Positions 6,256 to 13,190 of a stretch of DNA of 15,444 nucleotides are shown piece by piece; the first letter of the stretch is position 1; the number at the start of each line of letters is the position of its first letter. Source of the stretch: Dehalococcoidia bacterium. GTDB taxonomy: Bacteria > Chloroflexota > Dehalococcoidia > Tepidiformales > Tepidiformaceae. The stretch lies in NCBI GenBank assembly GCA_007126855.1, contig SLAK01000314.1:1-15444 (forward strand), written 5' to 3'. Below the pieces are notes generated by a model. The model made no database searches and had not been told where the DNA came from. It saw only the letters and a program-made list of their open reading frames with translations. The position numbers and the translations under genes are program-made.

Positions 6256-7119
6256 CTAGAATTGCCGGAAGCTCGTCCCGCGGTAGAGCAGCCGCACGAG
6301 GCCAATGATGCCGACCGTCATGGCCACGAGCACCAGGGAGCCGGCCCAGGCCTGCCGGTGGAGGTCGGCGTAGGGGCCGGATGCGTACTCCCAGATCTGC
6401 ACCGGCAGCGTGGCGATGGGCGATGTGAGCCCTTCCTGCCAGAAGCGGTTGCCAAGGGCGGTGAAGATGAGCGGGGCGGTCTCGCCCCCGGCCCGGGCCA
6501 GCGCGAGCATGGCCGCGGTGATGATCCCGGGGCCCGCGGTGGGCACGACAACGCGGAGGACGATGCGCCAGCTCGGCACGCCGAGCGCCATGGCTGCTTC
6601 GCGCAGCGAGAAAGGCACGGTCTTCAGCGCTTCTTCGGCCGCCCGCGCGAAGATGGGGATCATGATCATGGCGAGTGCGAAGCCGCCGGCGATGGCTGAA
6701 TAGGTGCCCATCGGCCGGACGATGAGGACGAAGGCGAAGATGCCTATGACGATGGACGGGACGCCGGCCATCGTCTCGATGACGAAGCGAACGGCGCCCG
6801 CGAAGGTGGTACTTGCGTACTCGGAAAGGTAGATGCCGGCGAAGAAGCCGACAGGGATCGCCAGCACGCCGGCGATGGCCAGGACGATGAGGCTGCCGAC
6901 AATGGCGTTGGCCATGCCGCCGCCTTCCTGCCCGACAGGGCGCGGAAGTTCGGTGAAGAAGGCGAAATCGATGGCCTGGCCGCCCTGGATGAAGACATAG
7001 CCAAGGATGAGGAAGAGCACGGCGATCATGCCGATGGCGGAGGTGGCAGCGGCTCCCAGCATGACTGCGCTGATGAGCTTGCGCCTGCGGTAGTTGAAAT
7101 CGGCTGCGGAGAGTGCCAT
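6256..7119 (-). CDS. pstA: Phosphate ABC transporter permease PstA
   Basis: This 287-residue inner-membrane permease subunit forms the phosphate channel with PstC. It has about six hydrophobic helices. The EAA cytoplasmic loop, which contacts PstB, spans about 170-195 with SLREAAMALGVPSWR (171-185). The PstA-specific sequence ARAGGETAPLIFTAL is at 208-222. The N-terminus (NYRRRKLISAVM) is a basic stretch followed by the first helix, as in other PstA proteins. The ATG at 7119 shares its A with the pstC stop (TAATG), so the two are translationally coupled. GGGAGG lies 11 nt upstream of the start, within pstC. The same frame is open far upstream within pstC, but that part is a shadow. The length fits the family. 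Confidence 0.96.
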   Translation of the reverse strand: MALSAADFNYRRRKLISAVMLGAAATSAIGMIAVLFLILGYVFIQGGQAIDFAFFTELPRPVGQEGGGMANAIVGSLIVLAIAGVLAIPVGFFAGIYLSEYASTTFAGAVRFVIETMAGVPSIVIGIFAFVLIVRPMGTYSAIAGGFALAMIMIPIFARAAEEALKTVPFSLREAAMALGVPSWRIVLRVVVPTAGPGIITAAMLALARAGGETAPLIFTALGNRFWQEGLTSPIATLPVQIWEYASGPYADLHRQAWAGSLVLVAMTVGIIGLVRLLYRGTSFRQF

Positions 7120-8108
7120 TAGCGTCGATCGCCTCCCGGGTCGCTGGCGACCGACCACACGAGCACTCGTGCCAGGATGTTGACGATGAGGCTGATGAAC
7201 ATCAGCACGAGGCCGACGTGGATCAGTGCGGAGAGATAGAGACTGTACGTTGCTTCGCGGAATTCGTTCGCGATGATGCTGGCCATGGTGGCGCTGGGCG
7301 CCAGGATGTTGGCGCTGATGTAGTGGGCGTTGCCAATGACCATGGTGACGGCCATGGTTTCGCCGATGGCGCGGGCCAGGCCGAGGATGATGGCGCCGAC
7401 GATGCCGGCTCGCGCGTAGGGCAGGATGACTTTCCACATCACCTCCCAGCGCGTGGCGCCCAGCGCGAGCATGCCTTCTTTCTGGGCCGTCGGGACTGAG
7501 CCGATTACTTCGCGCGCGATGGCGCTGATGATGGGGACAATCATGATGGCCAGGATGATGCTGGCCGTGAGCAGGCTGAAGCCGAAGGCGGGGCGGTCGA
7601 AGAAGGGCAACCAGCCCAGGTAGTTGATGAGCAAGGGGTTGATGTGCTGGTCCAGGAAGGGCAGCAGGACGTGCAGGCCCCAGAGCCCGTACACGATAGA
7701 TGGGATGGCGGCCAGGATGTCGATGGTGAAGGCGACGATGCCCCGGATGGCCGGCGGCGCCAGCTCGGTGATGAAGAGCGCGATGCCCAGCGCCACCGGC
7801 ACGGCCAGCACGACTGCGATCGCCGAGGATGCGAGCGTCCCCACGATGACGTGCAGCGCGCCAAATTCGCGGAAGACCGGGTTCCACTCCTGGGTGACGA
7901 TGAAGGAGAAGAACCCGAATTCGCCGATGGATTCACTGGCGCCGGTCCACACGGTGTAGAGGAGCAGGCCGGCAAGGAGCAGGATGATGAGCGTGAACCC
8001 GAGCGCCAACAACTTGAAGACGACATCGCCGGGGCTGCCGGTAACCTGCTCTCGTGCGCTGGCCTGGAGCTTCTGAAGCAACCCGGGTTCAGCCGGTTCT
8101 ACAGTCAT
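7119..8108 (-). CDS. pstC: Phosphate ABC transporter permease PstC
   Basis: This 329-residue inner-membrane permease is the partner of PstA. A soluble N-terminal stretch of about 30 residues precedes the first helix (LLALGFTLIILLLAGLLLY, 33-51). The periplasmic segment has the PstC-typical FFSFIVTQEWNPV (66-78). The core permease follows, with IDILAAIPSIVYGLWGL (129-145). The EAA loop is KEGMLALGATRWEVMWKVIL (210-229), followed by ARAIGETMAVTMVIGN (245-260). An insertion with FLDQHINPLLINYLGWLPFF (151-170) lies between helices; this is common in PstC homologues outside enterobacteria. AAGGGG is 8 nt before the ATG. The gap to pstS is 33 bp, and the stop overlaps the pstA start by one base. 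Confidence 0.96.
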   Translation of the reverse strand: MTVEPAEPGLLQKLQASAREQVTGSPGDVVFKLLALGFTLIILLLAGLLLYTVWTGASESIGEFGFFSFIVTQEWNPVFREFGALHVIVGTLASSAIAVVLAVPVALGIALFITELAPPAIRGIVAFTIDILAAIPSIVYGLWGLHVLLPFLDQHINPLLINYLGWLPFFDRPAFGFSLLTASIILAIMIVPIISAIAREVIGSVPTAQKEGMLALGATRWEVMWKVILPYARAGIVGAIILGLARAIGETMAVTMVIGNAHYISANILAPSATMASIIANEFREATYSLYLSALIHVGLVLMFISLIVNILARVLVWSVASDPGGDRR

Positions 8109-8141
8109 CGGCGTGCCCCTTTCTGGCGGTCGTCGCAGCCG

Positions 8142-9401
8142 TCACTGGCTCGTGGCTGGAGATTGCTCATTCAGCATCGTTTCCCAGACAGGTTGTCCGT
8201 CGAAGGTGATGGTCTTGATGGCGTCGTGGGCCAGTTCGATGACGGCGCGGTCGAGCGGCGCATAGTCCAGGGGGATCGTGTAGCGCTGCCCGCCGTCACG
8301 GTCGAGCGTCCAGAGGAGATAGCGCACCAGTTCCTGGGCGCGCGTCAGGGTCATGCCTCCGAGCAGGTCGAGCTCTTCATAGACGAGCATCCAGGTGAAG
8401 CCAGCCGCGGGCCATGCGTCCGGGCCTGGCGCGTTGACGATGCGGGCCTCCATGTCGGCGGGGAACTCGCCGGCTTTGATGAGCCCGGTTGCCGCGGCGG
8501 TGACCGCTTCTAGCGATGGCTCGACGAAGTTGCCGTCGAAGTTTTCGAGCAGGGCGACATTGAGGTCGTTCTGGATGGCGTAGGCGATCTCCACGTAACC
8601 GATCGCGCCGTTGATCTGGCTGATGCAGGCGGCGACGCCTTCGTTGCCGTTGCCGCCGAGGAACGCGCCCCTTGGCCAGCGGAGCGAAGTACCGACACCG
8701 ATGGTCTCGGCCCATTCGTCGCTGATGGCGGCCATGAAGTCGGCCCAGATGAACGTGGTCCCTGCGCCGTCGGAGCGGTGGCAGACGGCAATGTCGCGGT
8801 CGGGGAAGTCGACGCCCGGGTTATCGGCGGCGATACGTGGGTCGTCCCAGCGGGTGACCTGACCCAGGAAGATGCCGGCGATGGTCTCCTGGGAAAAACG
8901 CAGCGAGTCGGGGGCGTCGCGAAGGTGATAGGAAGGGACGACTGCTCCCATTGCGGCGGGGATGTGGATGATGCGGCCGGGAGCCTCGGCCTTTTGCTCG
9001 TCGTCCATGGGGCCATCGGTTGCGCCGAAATCAACGGTTCGGTCGATGATGCTGCGGATGCCGGCGCCAGACCCCACGCTCTGGTAGTTGATGCGGACAC
9101 CACGGTTGAGCTGGTTGTATTCGTCGACCCAGACTGAGTAGAGGACGTTCGGGAAGGTGGCCCCGGCGCCGGTTATCGAGACACGCGCGTCGGTGGTGCG
9201 TGGGATGGCGTTGAGCTGCTCGTCGCCGGGTGGCGGGAGGTCGTCGTTGATCGGGGGAGGGGTTGGGAATGGCGTGGGTTCAGGCGCCGGGTCAGTTTCG
9301 CAAGCCGCCAGCACCAGAAGGAGCACGGGCATAATGAGGGCAGCCAACGGGCCCGCCCGCCGCATGATCTGCTGGCCGTTTCCTGGGCAACCTCCCGTCA
9401 T
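8142..9401 (-). CDS. pstS: Phosphate-binding lipoprotein PstS
   Basis: This 419-residue protein captures phosphate outside the membrane and delivers it to PstC-PstA. The N-terminus has a hydrophobic signal ending in the lipobox VLAAC, so C34 should be lipidated. A proline-rich tether follows (about 35-60, with EPTPFPTPPP), then the binding domain. Ligand segments are recognisable: GAGATF (78-83), SVGSGAG (108-114), DFGATDG (124-130) and RSDGAGTT (209-216). These correspond to the residues that hold phosphate in E. coli PstS. The chosen start has GGAG 5 nt upstream. An in-frame ATG at 9365 would give a shorter, more typical signal peptide (MRRAGPLAAL), so the true start is uncertain by 12 codons. 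It is first in the operon and is preceded by a Pho-box-like repeat. Confidence 0.96.
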   Translation of the reverse strand: MTGGCPGNGQQIMRRAGPLAALIMPVLLLVLAACETDPAPEPTPFPTPPPINDDLPPPGDEQLNAIPRTTDARVSITGAGATFPNVLYSVWVDEYNQLNRGVRINYQSVGSGAGIRSIIDRTVDFGATDGPMDDEQKAEAPGRIIHIPAAMGAVVPSYHLRDAPDSLRFSQETIAGIFLGQVTRWDDPRIAADNPGVDFPDRDIAVCHRSDGAGTTFIWADFMAAISDEWAETIGVGTSLRWPRGAFLGGNGNEGVAACISQINGAIGYVEIAYAIQNDLNVALLENFDGNFVEPSLEAVTAAATGLIKAGEFPADMEARIVNAPGPDAWPAAGFTWMLVYEELDLLGGMTLTRAQELVRYLLWTLDRDGGQRYTIPLDYAPLDRAVIELAHDAIKTITFDGQPVWETMLNEQSPATSQ

Positions 9402-9450
9402 GGCTGCTCCATGCGCTGTGCCCGGTTTTCCACCCGTGCCACCATCGCTA

Positions 9451-9456
9451 AAGGTA
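9451..9456 (-). promoter_or_regulatory. -10 hexamer TACCTT of the pst promoter
   Basis: TACCTT on the minus strand fits TANNNT and lies exactly 11 bp after the nearer TTAACA hexamer. In PhoB-activated promoters the Pho box replaces the -35 and sits about 10-11 bp before the -10, so the spacing supports this choice. The leader would be about 45 nt long. An alternative -10 overlapping TAGCGA, 17 bp from the same TTAACA, cannot be excluded. Confidence 0.4.
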
Positions 9457-9467
9457 GGGGAGAACTT

Positions 9468-9483
9468 TGTTAACGGTTGTTAA
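9468..9483 (-). promoter_or_regulatory. Pho-box-like direct repeat TTAACA-ACCG-TTAACA upstream of pstS
   Basis: The minus strand carries two identical TTAACA hexamers separated by 4 bp (period 10). The Bacillus PhoP consensus is repeated TT(A/C/T)ACA with spacers of about 4-6 bp, so both hexamers are perfect matches. The position, directly upstream of a -10-like hexamer for the pst operon, fits activation on phosphate starvation. No regulator gene of the PhoB/PhoP type is in the window, so the binding protein is inferred. Confidence 0.5.
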
Positions 9484-9484
9484 T

Positions 9485-9494
9485 GTCCCGGGAC
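9485..9494. repeat. 10-bp palindrome GTCCCGGGAC beside the Pho-box-like repeat
   Basis: This perfect palindrome lies 1 bp from the TTAACA repeat, on its far side from the pst promoter. It sits in the 230-bp divergent region (9402-9631) between pstS and ldhA. It could be part of an operator, but in GC-rich DNA a 10-bp palindrome may be chance. Confidence 0.2.
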
Positions 9495-9568
9495 GGACGC
9501 GGATGTAATCGCAACGCAACCGATAGTTGTCGTTCACGGGGGCGCGGTCCGGTGTTCGCCCTTTGACC

Positions 9569-9574
9569 TACAAT
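9569..9574 (+). promoter_or_regulatory. -10 hexamer TACAAT for ldhA-lctP
   Basis: TACAAT, one mismatch from consensus, lies 57 nt before the GTG of ldhA. The expected transcript has a leader of about 50 nt that includes the GGGGAG ribosome-binding site. A -35 at the right distance is not evident. Confidence 0.4.
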
Positions 9575-9631
9575 GGCGTGGGACGCTGCGGCGTGGACGC
9601 GGCGGGTACCCTTCAATGGGGAGTACCGGGC

Positions 9632-10627
9632 GTGGAGATCGCTGTCTTCAGCACCAAGAACTACGACCGCGTCTTCTTCGAGCGTGCAAACGAGCAGCAT
9701 GGTTTCCGCTTCCATTTCTTCGATGCCCGGCTCGTCGAGGACACCGCGCCGCTCGCGTCCGGGATGCCCATCGTTTGTCCCTTCGTCAACGACAACGTCG
9801 ACGAGCCGGTGTTGGAGAAGCTTGCTGCGGGCGGGACGCGGCATATCGCGTTGCGTTCGGCGGGGTTCAACCATGTGGACCTCAAGGCAGCCGAACGGCT
9901 CGGCCTCACGGTCTCGCACGTGCCCGCGTATTCGCCGCATGCGGTGGCAGAGCATACGGTCGCGCTAATGCTGTCGCTATCGCGGCAGATCCACCGGGCC
10001 TTCGCCCGTGTGCGGGAAGGCAACTTCTCGCTCGAAGGACTGCTGGGCTTTGATTTTCGCGGCAAGACCGTTGGCATTATTGGTACCGGTAAGATCGGCC
10101 AGTGCGTTGCCGACATCATGCTCGGCTTTGGCTGCAAGGTGCTCGCGTTCGATGTCTATCCCAACGACGCCTGCCGGGAGAAGGGCGTTGACTACGTGGC
10201 GATGGACCGCCTGTTCGCCGAATCGGACATCATCACCCTGCACTGCCCGCTCACCGACGAGACCCACCACCTTATAAACGAGGATACGCTCTCGCGTATG
10301 AAGGATGGCGTGATGATCATCAACACCGGGCGGGGGGCGCTCGTCGACACGAAGGCGGTCATCGATGGCTTGAAGGAAGGGAAGATTGGCCAGCTGGGGC
10401 TGGATGTGTACGAAGAAGAGGCGGGCCTCTTCTTCGAGGACCGCTCCCGCAACATCATTACCGACGACGTGTTTGCCCGGCTGCTCACCTTCCCGAACGT
10501 GCTGATAACCGGCCACCAGGGATTCTTCACCCGCGAAGCGCTGACGGCCATTGCCGAGACGACGTTGAAAAACATCGCCGCGTTTGAACGCGAGGGGCAA
10601 CCCGTCCATCCCGTGCAGGTGAGCTGA
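9632..10627 (+). CDS. ldhA: D-lactate dehydrogenase (NAD-dependent, LdhA type)
   Basis: This 331-residue cytosolic enzyme interconverts pyruvate and D-lactate with NADH. It follows E. coli LdhA closely along its whole length. Examples are IAVFSTKNYD at the start, the substrate segment ALRSAGFNHVDL (73-84), VPAYSPHAVAEH (97-108), NFSLEGLLGF (131-140) and LFFEDRSRNIITDDVF (266-281). The NAD-binding motif is GTGKIG (151-156). The catalytic set is R234 (in NTGRG), E263 (end of DVYEEE) and H295 (in TGHQGF). The start is GTG 9632, with GGGGAG at 9618-9623, 8 nt upstream. The frame is open further upstream, but that sequence is not conserved in character. The stop is 4 bp before the lactate permease gene, so the two form an operon. 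Direction in the cell (fermentation or lactate use) cannot be decided. Confidence 0.95.
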   Translation: MEIAVFSTKNYDRVFFERANEQHGFRFHFFDARLVEDTAPLASGMPIVCPFVNDNVDEPVLEKLAAGGTRHIALRSAGFNHVDLKAAERLGLTVSHVPAYSPHAVAEHTVALMLSLSRQIHRAFARVREGNFSLEGLLGFDFRGKTVGIIGTGKIGQCVADIMLGFGCKVLAFDVYPNDACREKGVDYVAMDRLFAESDIITLHCPLTDETHHLINEDTLSRMKDGVMIINTGRGALVDTKAVIDGLKEGKIGQLGLDVYEEEAGLFFEDRSRNIITDDVFARLLTFPNVLITGHQGFFTREALTAIAETTLKNIAAFEREGQPVHPVQVS

Positions 10628-10631
10628 GCGG

Positions 10632-12260
10632 GTGGAGGCCTCGCTGGTTTCCGCGTGGCCGGTTCCACCGTTTCTCTTGTTCGGCATACCCGATGCGCTG
10701 TTTGCGCTGTTCCCGTTCGTGGTGCTCGTTGGACTCATGCTCAAGGGCTGGTCGGCGGCGCGTGCCGCAGCCGTTGCCGTCGCGCTCGCGCTGGTGATCG
10801 CCTGGAGCCCCGCATTTGGCGACGAGCTGGCGGCGGGTGACACGCGAAGCTACGCGACGGCTGGCTCACTCGCGGAGGCGGCGTTCACCGCGCTGACCAT
10901 CCTCTGGATCGTCTTTGGGGCGCTGTGCCTCTACCACCTGCAGAACATCAGTGGCGGGTTCGAGACCATCCGCGACCGCCTTGCGGGCCTCACGTCTGAC
11001 CCGCGGCTGGTGGCCATCCTGATCGCCTGGTTTTTCGCGATGTTCATGGAAGGCGCGGCCGGCTTCGGGACGCCCGTGGCGCTTGCTGCGCCGCTGCTCG
11101 TCGGGCTCGGTTTCCGGCCAATCGAAGCCGTGGCAATCGCGCTGCTGGGCCACGCGGTGGCGGTCTCCTTCGGCGCCGTGGGGACCCCCGTTATCCCGCA
11201 GGTGGCCATGACCGGCCTCACGGAGCTATCCATCTCGCGCGCAACGTCGTTGCTGCACGGGCTGCTGGGATGGTTCATGGTGCTGACCGTCGTGTTCCTG
11301 GCCGGCCGCGCTGCGGGGCAACGTGGGAGCCCGCGTGTCTGGGCCTGGGCCGTCATCGCCGGCGTGGCCTTCGTCGTGCCCTATTTGCTGATCGCCTGGC
11401 TGGTCGGGCCGGAGCTCCCGAGCCTGCTGGGCGCTGCGATTGGCGGCGGGGTGGTCGTGCTGCTGCTGCGCCGGCTGGGCAGCGGCGAAGGGCCCCTTGC
11501 CGTCGGCGACCCCGAACCCTCCGTGCGGGTCCAGCCGTCAAAGGAGTCGTCACGCAACCCCGGTGAACCGCCGCCCGGGTTGTTGCGCTCGGGCGCGCCG
11601 TACCTGGTGCTCATCGTGCTCGTGCTGCTCACGCGGCTCGTGCCGCCGGTAGAAGATGCCGCGCGGGCCATCGAACTGAGCTGGACGTTCGGCGACCGCT
11701 TCGCAGGGTCCTTCGAGCCGCTCTACCATCCCGGCACGTTGCTCATGGCCGCGTTCGTGATCAGCGGACCGATCCAGCGGCAACGCCCGGAGGTCTTTCG
11801 CGAGGCCGTGTGGAAGGCCGCACGCCAGCTGGCGCCGGTCTCGATCGCGCTGCTCGGGACGCTCACCCTTGCGCGGCTGATGGTGCATTCCGAGATGATT
11901 GAGACGCTGGCCGTGGCGGCGGCGGACAACCTTGGGGTGCTGTGGCCGCTGGCAGCGCCGTTTGTCGGGGTGCTCGGGACCTTCGCTACGGGGTCCGCAA
12001 CCGCATCGAACATCCTCTTCACCGAGTTCCAGGCCAGCACAGCCGACCAGCTCGACCTGCGGCTTGAGACGATGGTGGGCGCGCAGGGCTTTGGCGCCGC
12101 GGCAGGCAACGTCATCGCGCCGCACAACATCATCGCTGGAAGCGCGACAGTGGGGTTGAAGGGCCAGGAGGGGCCGATCCTGCGGCGCACGGCAATCCCC
12201 TGCCTTATCTATGCCGCGATGGGTGGGGCGCTGACGTTTGCGCTCACCCGGCTGCTGTGA
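10632..12260 (+). CDS. lctP: Lactate permease (LctP/LldP family)
   Basis: This 542-residue membrane protein is a lactate:H+ symporter of the LctP family (PF02652), close to the 551 residues of E. coli LldP. Family signatures are FMEGAAGFGTPVALAAPLL (138-156), GAVGTPVIPQVAMTGL (181-196), GSATASNILF (454-463) and GNVIAPHNIIAGSATVGL (492-509). It has twelve or more hydrophobic segments. A soluble loop at about 282-318, rich in Pro, Ser, Gly and Glu, separates the two halves. The GTG start has AGGTGAG at 10618-10624, 7 nt upstream and overlapping the ldhA stop, so it is translated with ldhA. Transport of L- or D-lactate or glycolate is possible; pairing with a D-lactate enzyme suggests D-lactate is among its substrates. 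Confidence 0.94.
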   Translation: MEASLVSAWPVPPFLLFGIPDALFALFPFVVLVGLMLKGWSAARAAAVAVALALVIAWSPAFGDELAAGDTRSYATAGSLAEAAFTALTILWIVFGALCLYHLQNISGGFETIRDRLAGLTSDPRLVAILIAWFFAMFMEGAAGFGTPVALAAPLLVGLGFRPIEAVAIALLGHAVAVSFGAVGTPVIPQVAMTGLTELSISRATSLLHGLLGWFMVLTVVFLAGRAAGQRGSPRVWAWAVIAGVAFVVPYLLIAWLVGPELPSLLGAAIGGGVVVLLLRRLGSGEGPLAVGDPEPSVRVQPSKESSRNPGEPPPGLLRSGAPYLVLIVLVLLTRLVPPVEDAARAIELSWTFGDRFAGSFEPLYHPGTLLMAAFVISGPIQRQRPEVFREAVWKAARQLAPVSIALLGTLTLARLMVHSEMIETLAVAAADNLGVLWPLAAPFVGVLGTFATGSATASNILFTEFQASTADQLDLRLETMVGAQGFGAAAGNVIAPHNIIAGSATVGLKGQEGPILRRTAIPCLIYAAMGGALTFALTRLL

Positions 12261-12291
12261 GTTTGAGGGCGCGGGGCACGCCCAGATTGCG

Positions 12292-12297
12292 TATCCT
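12292..12297 (+). promoter_or_regulatory. -10 hexamer TATCCT, leaderless start of the DUF62 gene
   Basis: TATCCT ends 8 nt before the ATG at 12306, so the predicted first base of the transcript is at or next to the start codon. The spacer (CACGCACG) has no Shine-Dalgarno character. This makes the gene independently transcribed although it follows lctP by only 45 bp. Confidence 0.42.
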
Positions 12298-12305
12298 CAC
12301 GCACG

Positions 12306-13082
12306 ATGAGGCCGACCGTTACGCTCACGACAGACTTTGGGACGCGCGACCCCTTTGCCGGGGCGATGAAGGGCGTGGTGCTGTCGCGCTGCCCGGATGC
12401 GGCAATAGTCGACCTGTCGCATGACGTATCGCCGCACGACGTCCTGGAAGTGGCGCTATTCGTCGCCGCGGCTGTCCCCTACTTTCCGCCGGGGACGGTG
12501 CACGTGGTGGTGGTCGACCCCGGCGTGGGCACGGCGCGCCGCCCGCTGGCAGCCCGGTGCGGCGACCAGTTCGTAGTCGGGCCGGACAACGGCTTCGCCA
12601 CGCTCCTCTGGGAAAGCCATCCGCCCTCTGAAGTTCGGGAGATTACGTCCTTCGAGCCGCCGGCGGGCCAGGTGAGCGCGACCTTCCACGGCCGCGACGT
12701 CTTCGCTCCTGTCGCCGCTGCGCTGGCCTCCGGTGCGGATCTTTCGCAACTGGGGCCGGTCCTGGTCGAGCCTGTGCGTCTCAGCATCCCGCGCCCCCGT
12801 TTTGAAGAAGGTCGCTGGCTGGGCGAGGTAATCCACATCGACCGCTTCGGCAATGCCATGACGAACCTCCGGCAGGCGGAGCTCGGCGGGCAGCCGTATC
12901 TCGTCCAGGCGGCAGGCGCCGAGCTGGGGTCGATCCGGCGAACCTATGGAGATGCTGCCCCGGGCGAGGCGCTCGCGCTTTTCGGAAGCGCCGGCTACCT
13001 GGAGATCGCCGTCAACCAGGGGCGCGCTGATGAGGCGCCTGGCCTGCAAGTGGGCGACCCGGTCGAGGCGCGCCCGGTGTGA
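12306..13082 (+). CDS. SAM hydroxide adenosyltransferase (DUF62, SAM hydrolase)
   Basis: This 258-residue protein belongs to PF01887, the family of SAM hydrolases and of the SAM-dependent chlorinase and fluorinase. It carries TLTTDFG (6-12), VVVDPGVGTARRP (68-80), VGPDNGF (91-97), FHGRDVFAP (127-135) and IDRFGN in the C-terminal half. The conserved Asp-Arg-His set of the water-using enzymes is present as D71, R78 and H128, with the exact D-to-R spacing of seven. It therefore most likely converts SAM and water to adenosine and L-methionine, not a halogenated nucleoside. The physiological role of this reaction is not settled. The start is the ATG directly after a -10-like hexamer. No methionine or halogen-metabolism gene lies nearby. 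Confidence 0.92.
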   Translation: MRPTVTLTTDFGTRDPFAGAMKGVVLSRCPDAAIVDLSHDVSPHDVLEVALFVAAAVPYFPPGTVHVVVVDPGVGTARRPLAARCGDQFVVGPDNGFATLLWESHPPSEVREITSFEPPAGQVSATFHGRDVFAPVAAALASGADLSQLGPVLVEPVRLSIPRPRFEEGRWLGEVIHIDRFGNAMTNLRQAELGGQPYLVQAAGAELGSIRRTYGDAAPGEALALFGSAGYLEIAVNQGRADEAPGLQVGDPVEARPV

Positions 13083-13190
13083 TCGCTGTTGCACTCGTGC
13101 TCCCCTCCTGTTAACAAAACTACACGGGGCCAAAGCCAGCAATTAAGTAAGCTAGACTGTCCAGACCGCGTTGAGCATGGGTGGTGAGAG
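13083..13190. other. Intergenic region before the SARP-type regulator
   Basis: This 108-bp gap holds no gene. It includes the palindrome TGTTAACA (13109-13116), whose TTAACA half matches the hexamers upstream of pstS but has no second copy at a 10-11 bp period. An AT-rich run (13141-13156) leads into the probable -10 of the next gene. Confidence 0.4.
13153..13158 (+). promoter_or_regulatory. -10 hexamer TAGACT for the SARP-AAA regulator
   Basis: TAGACT fits TANNNT and lies 32 nt before the ATG at 13191, in the only AT-rich part of the gap. TAAGCT at 13148-13153 is an alternative. No -35 consensus is visible at 16-18 nt. Confidence 0.3.

Noticed and set aside
7120..7887. Upstream extension of the pstA frame into pstC
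   Set aside because: The sequence is Arg/His-rich with no permease character; pstA begins at the TAATG junction with pstC.
12267..12283. GGGCG/CGCCC hairpin after lctP as a terminator
   Set aside because: The stem is only 5 bp and no U-tract follows; it may slow transcription at most.
13109..13130. Second Pho box upstream of the SARP-type regulator
   Set aside because: Only one TTAACA is present; the sequence at a 10-bp period (TACACG) matches poorly and no -10 lies at the right distance.
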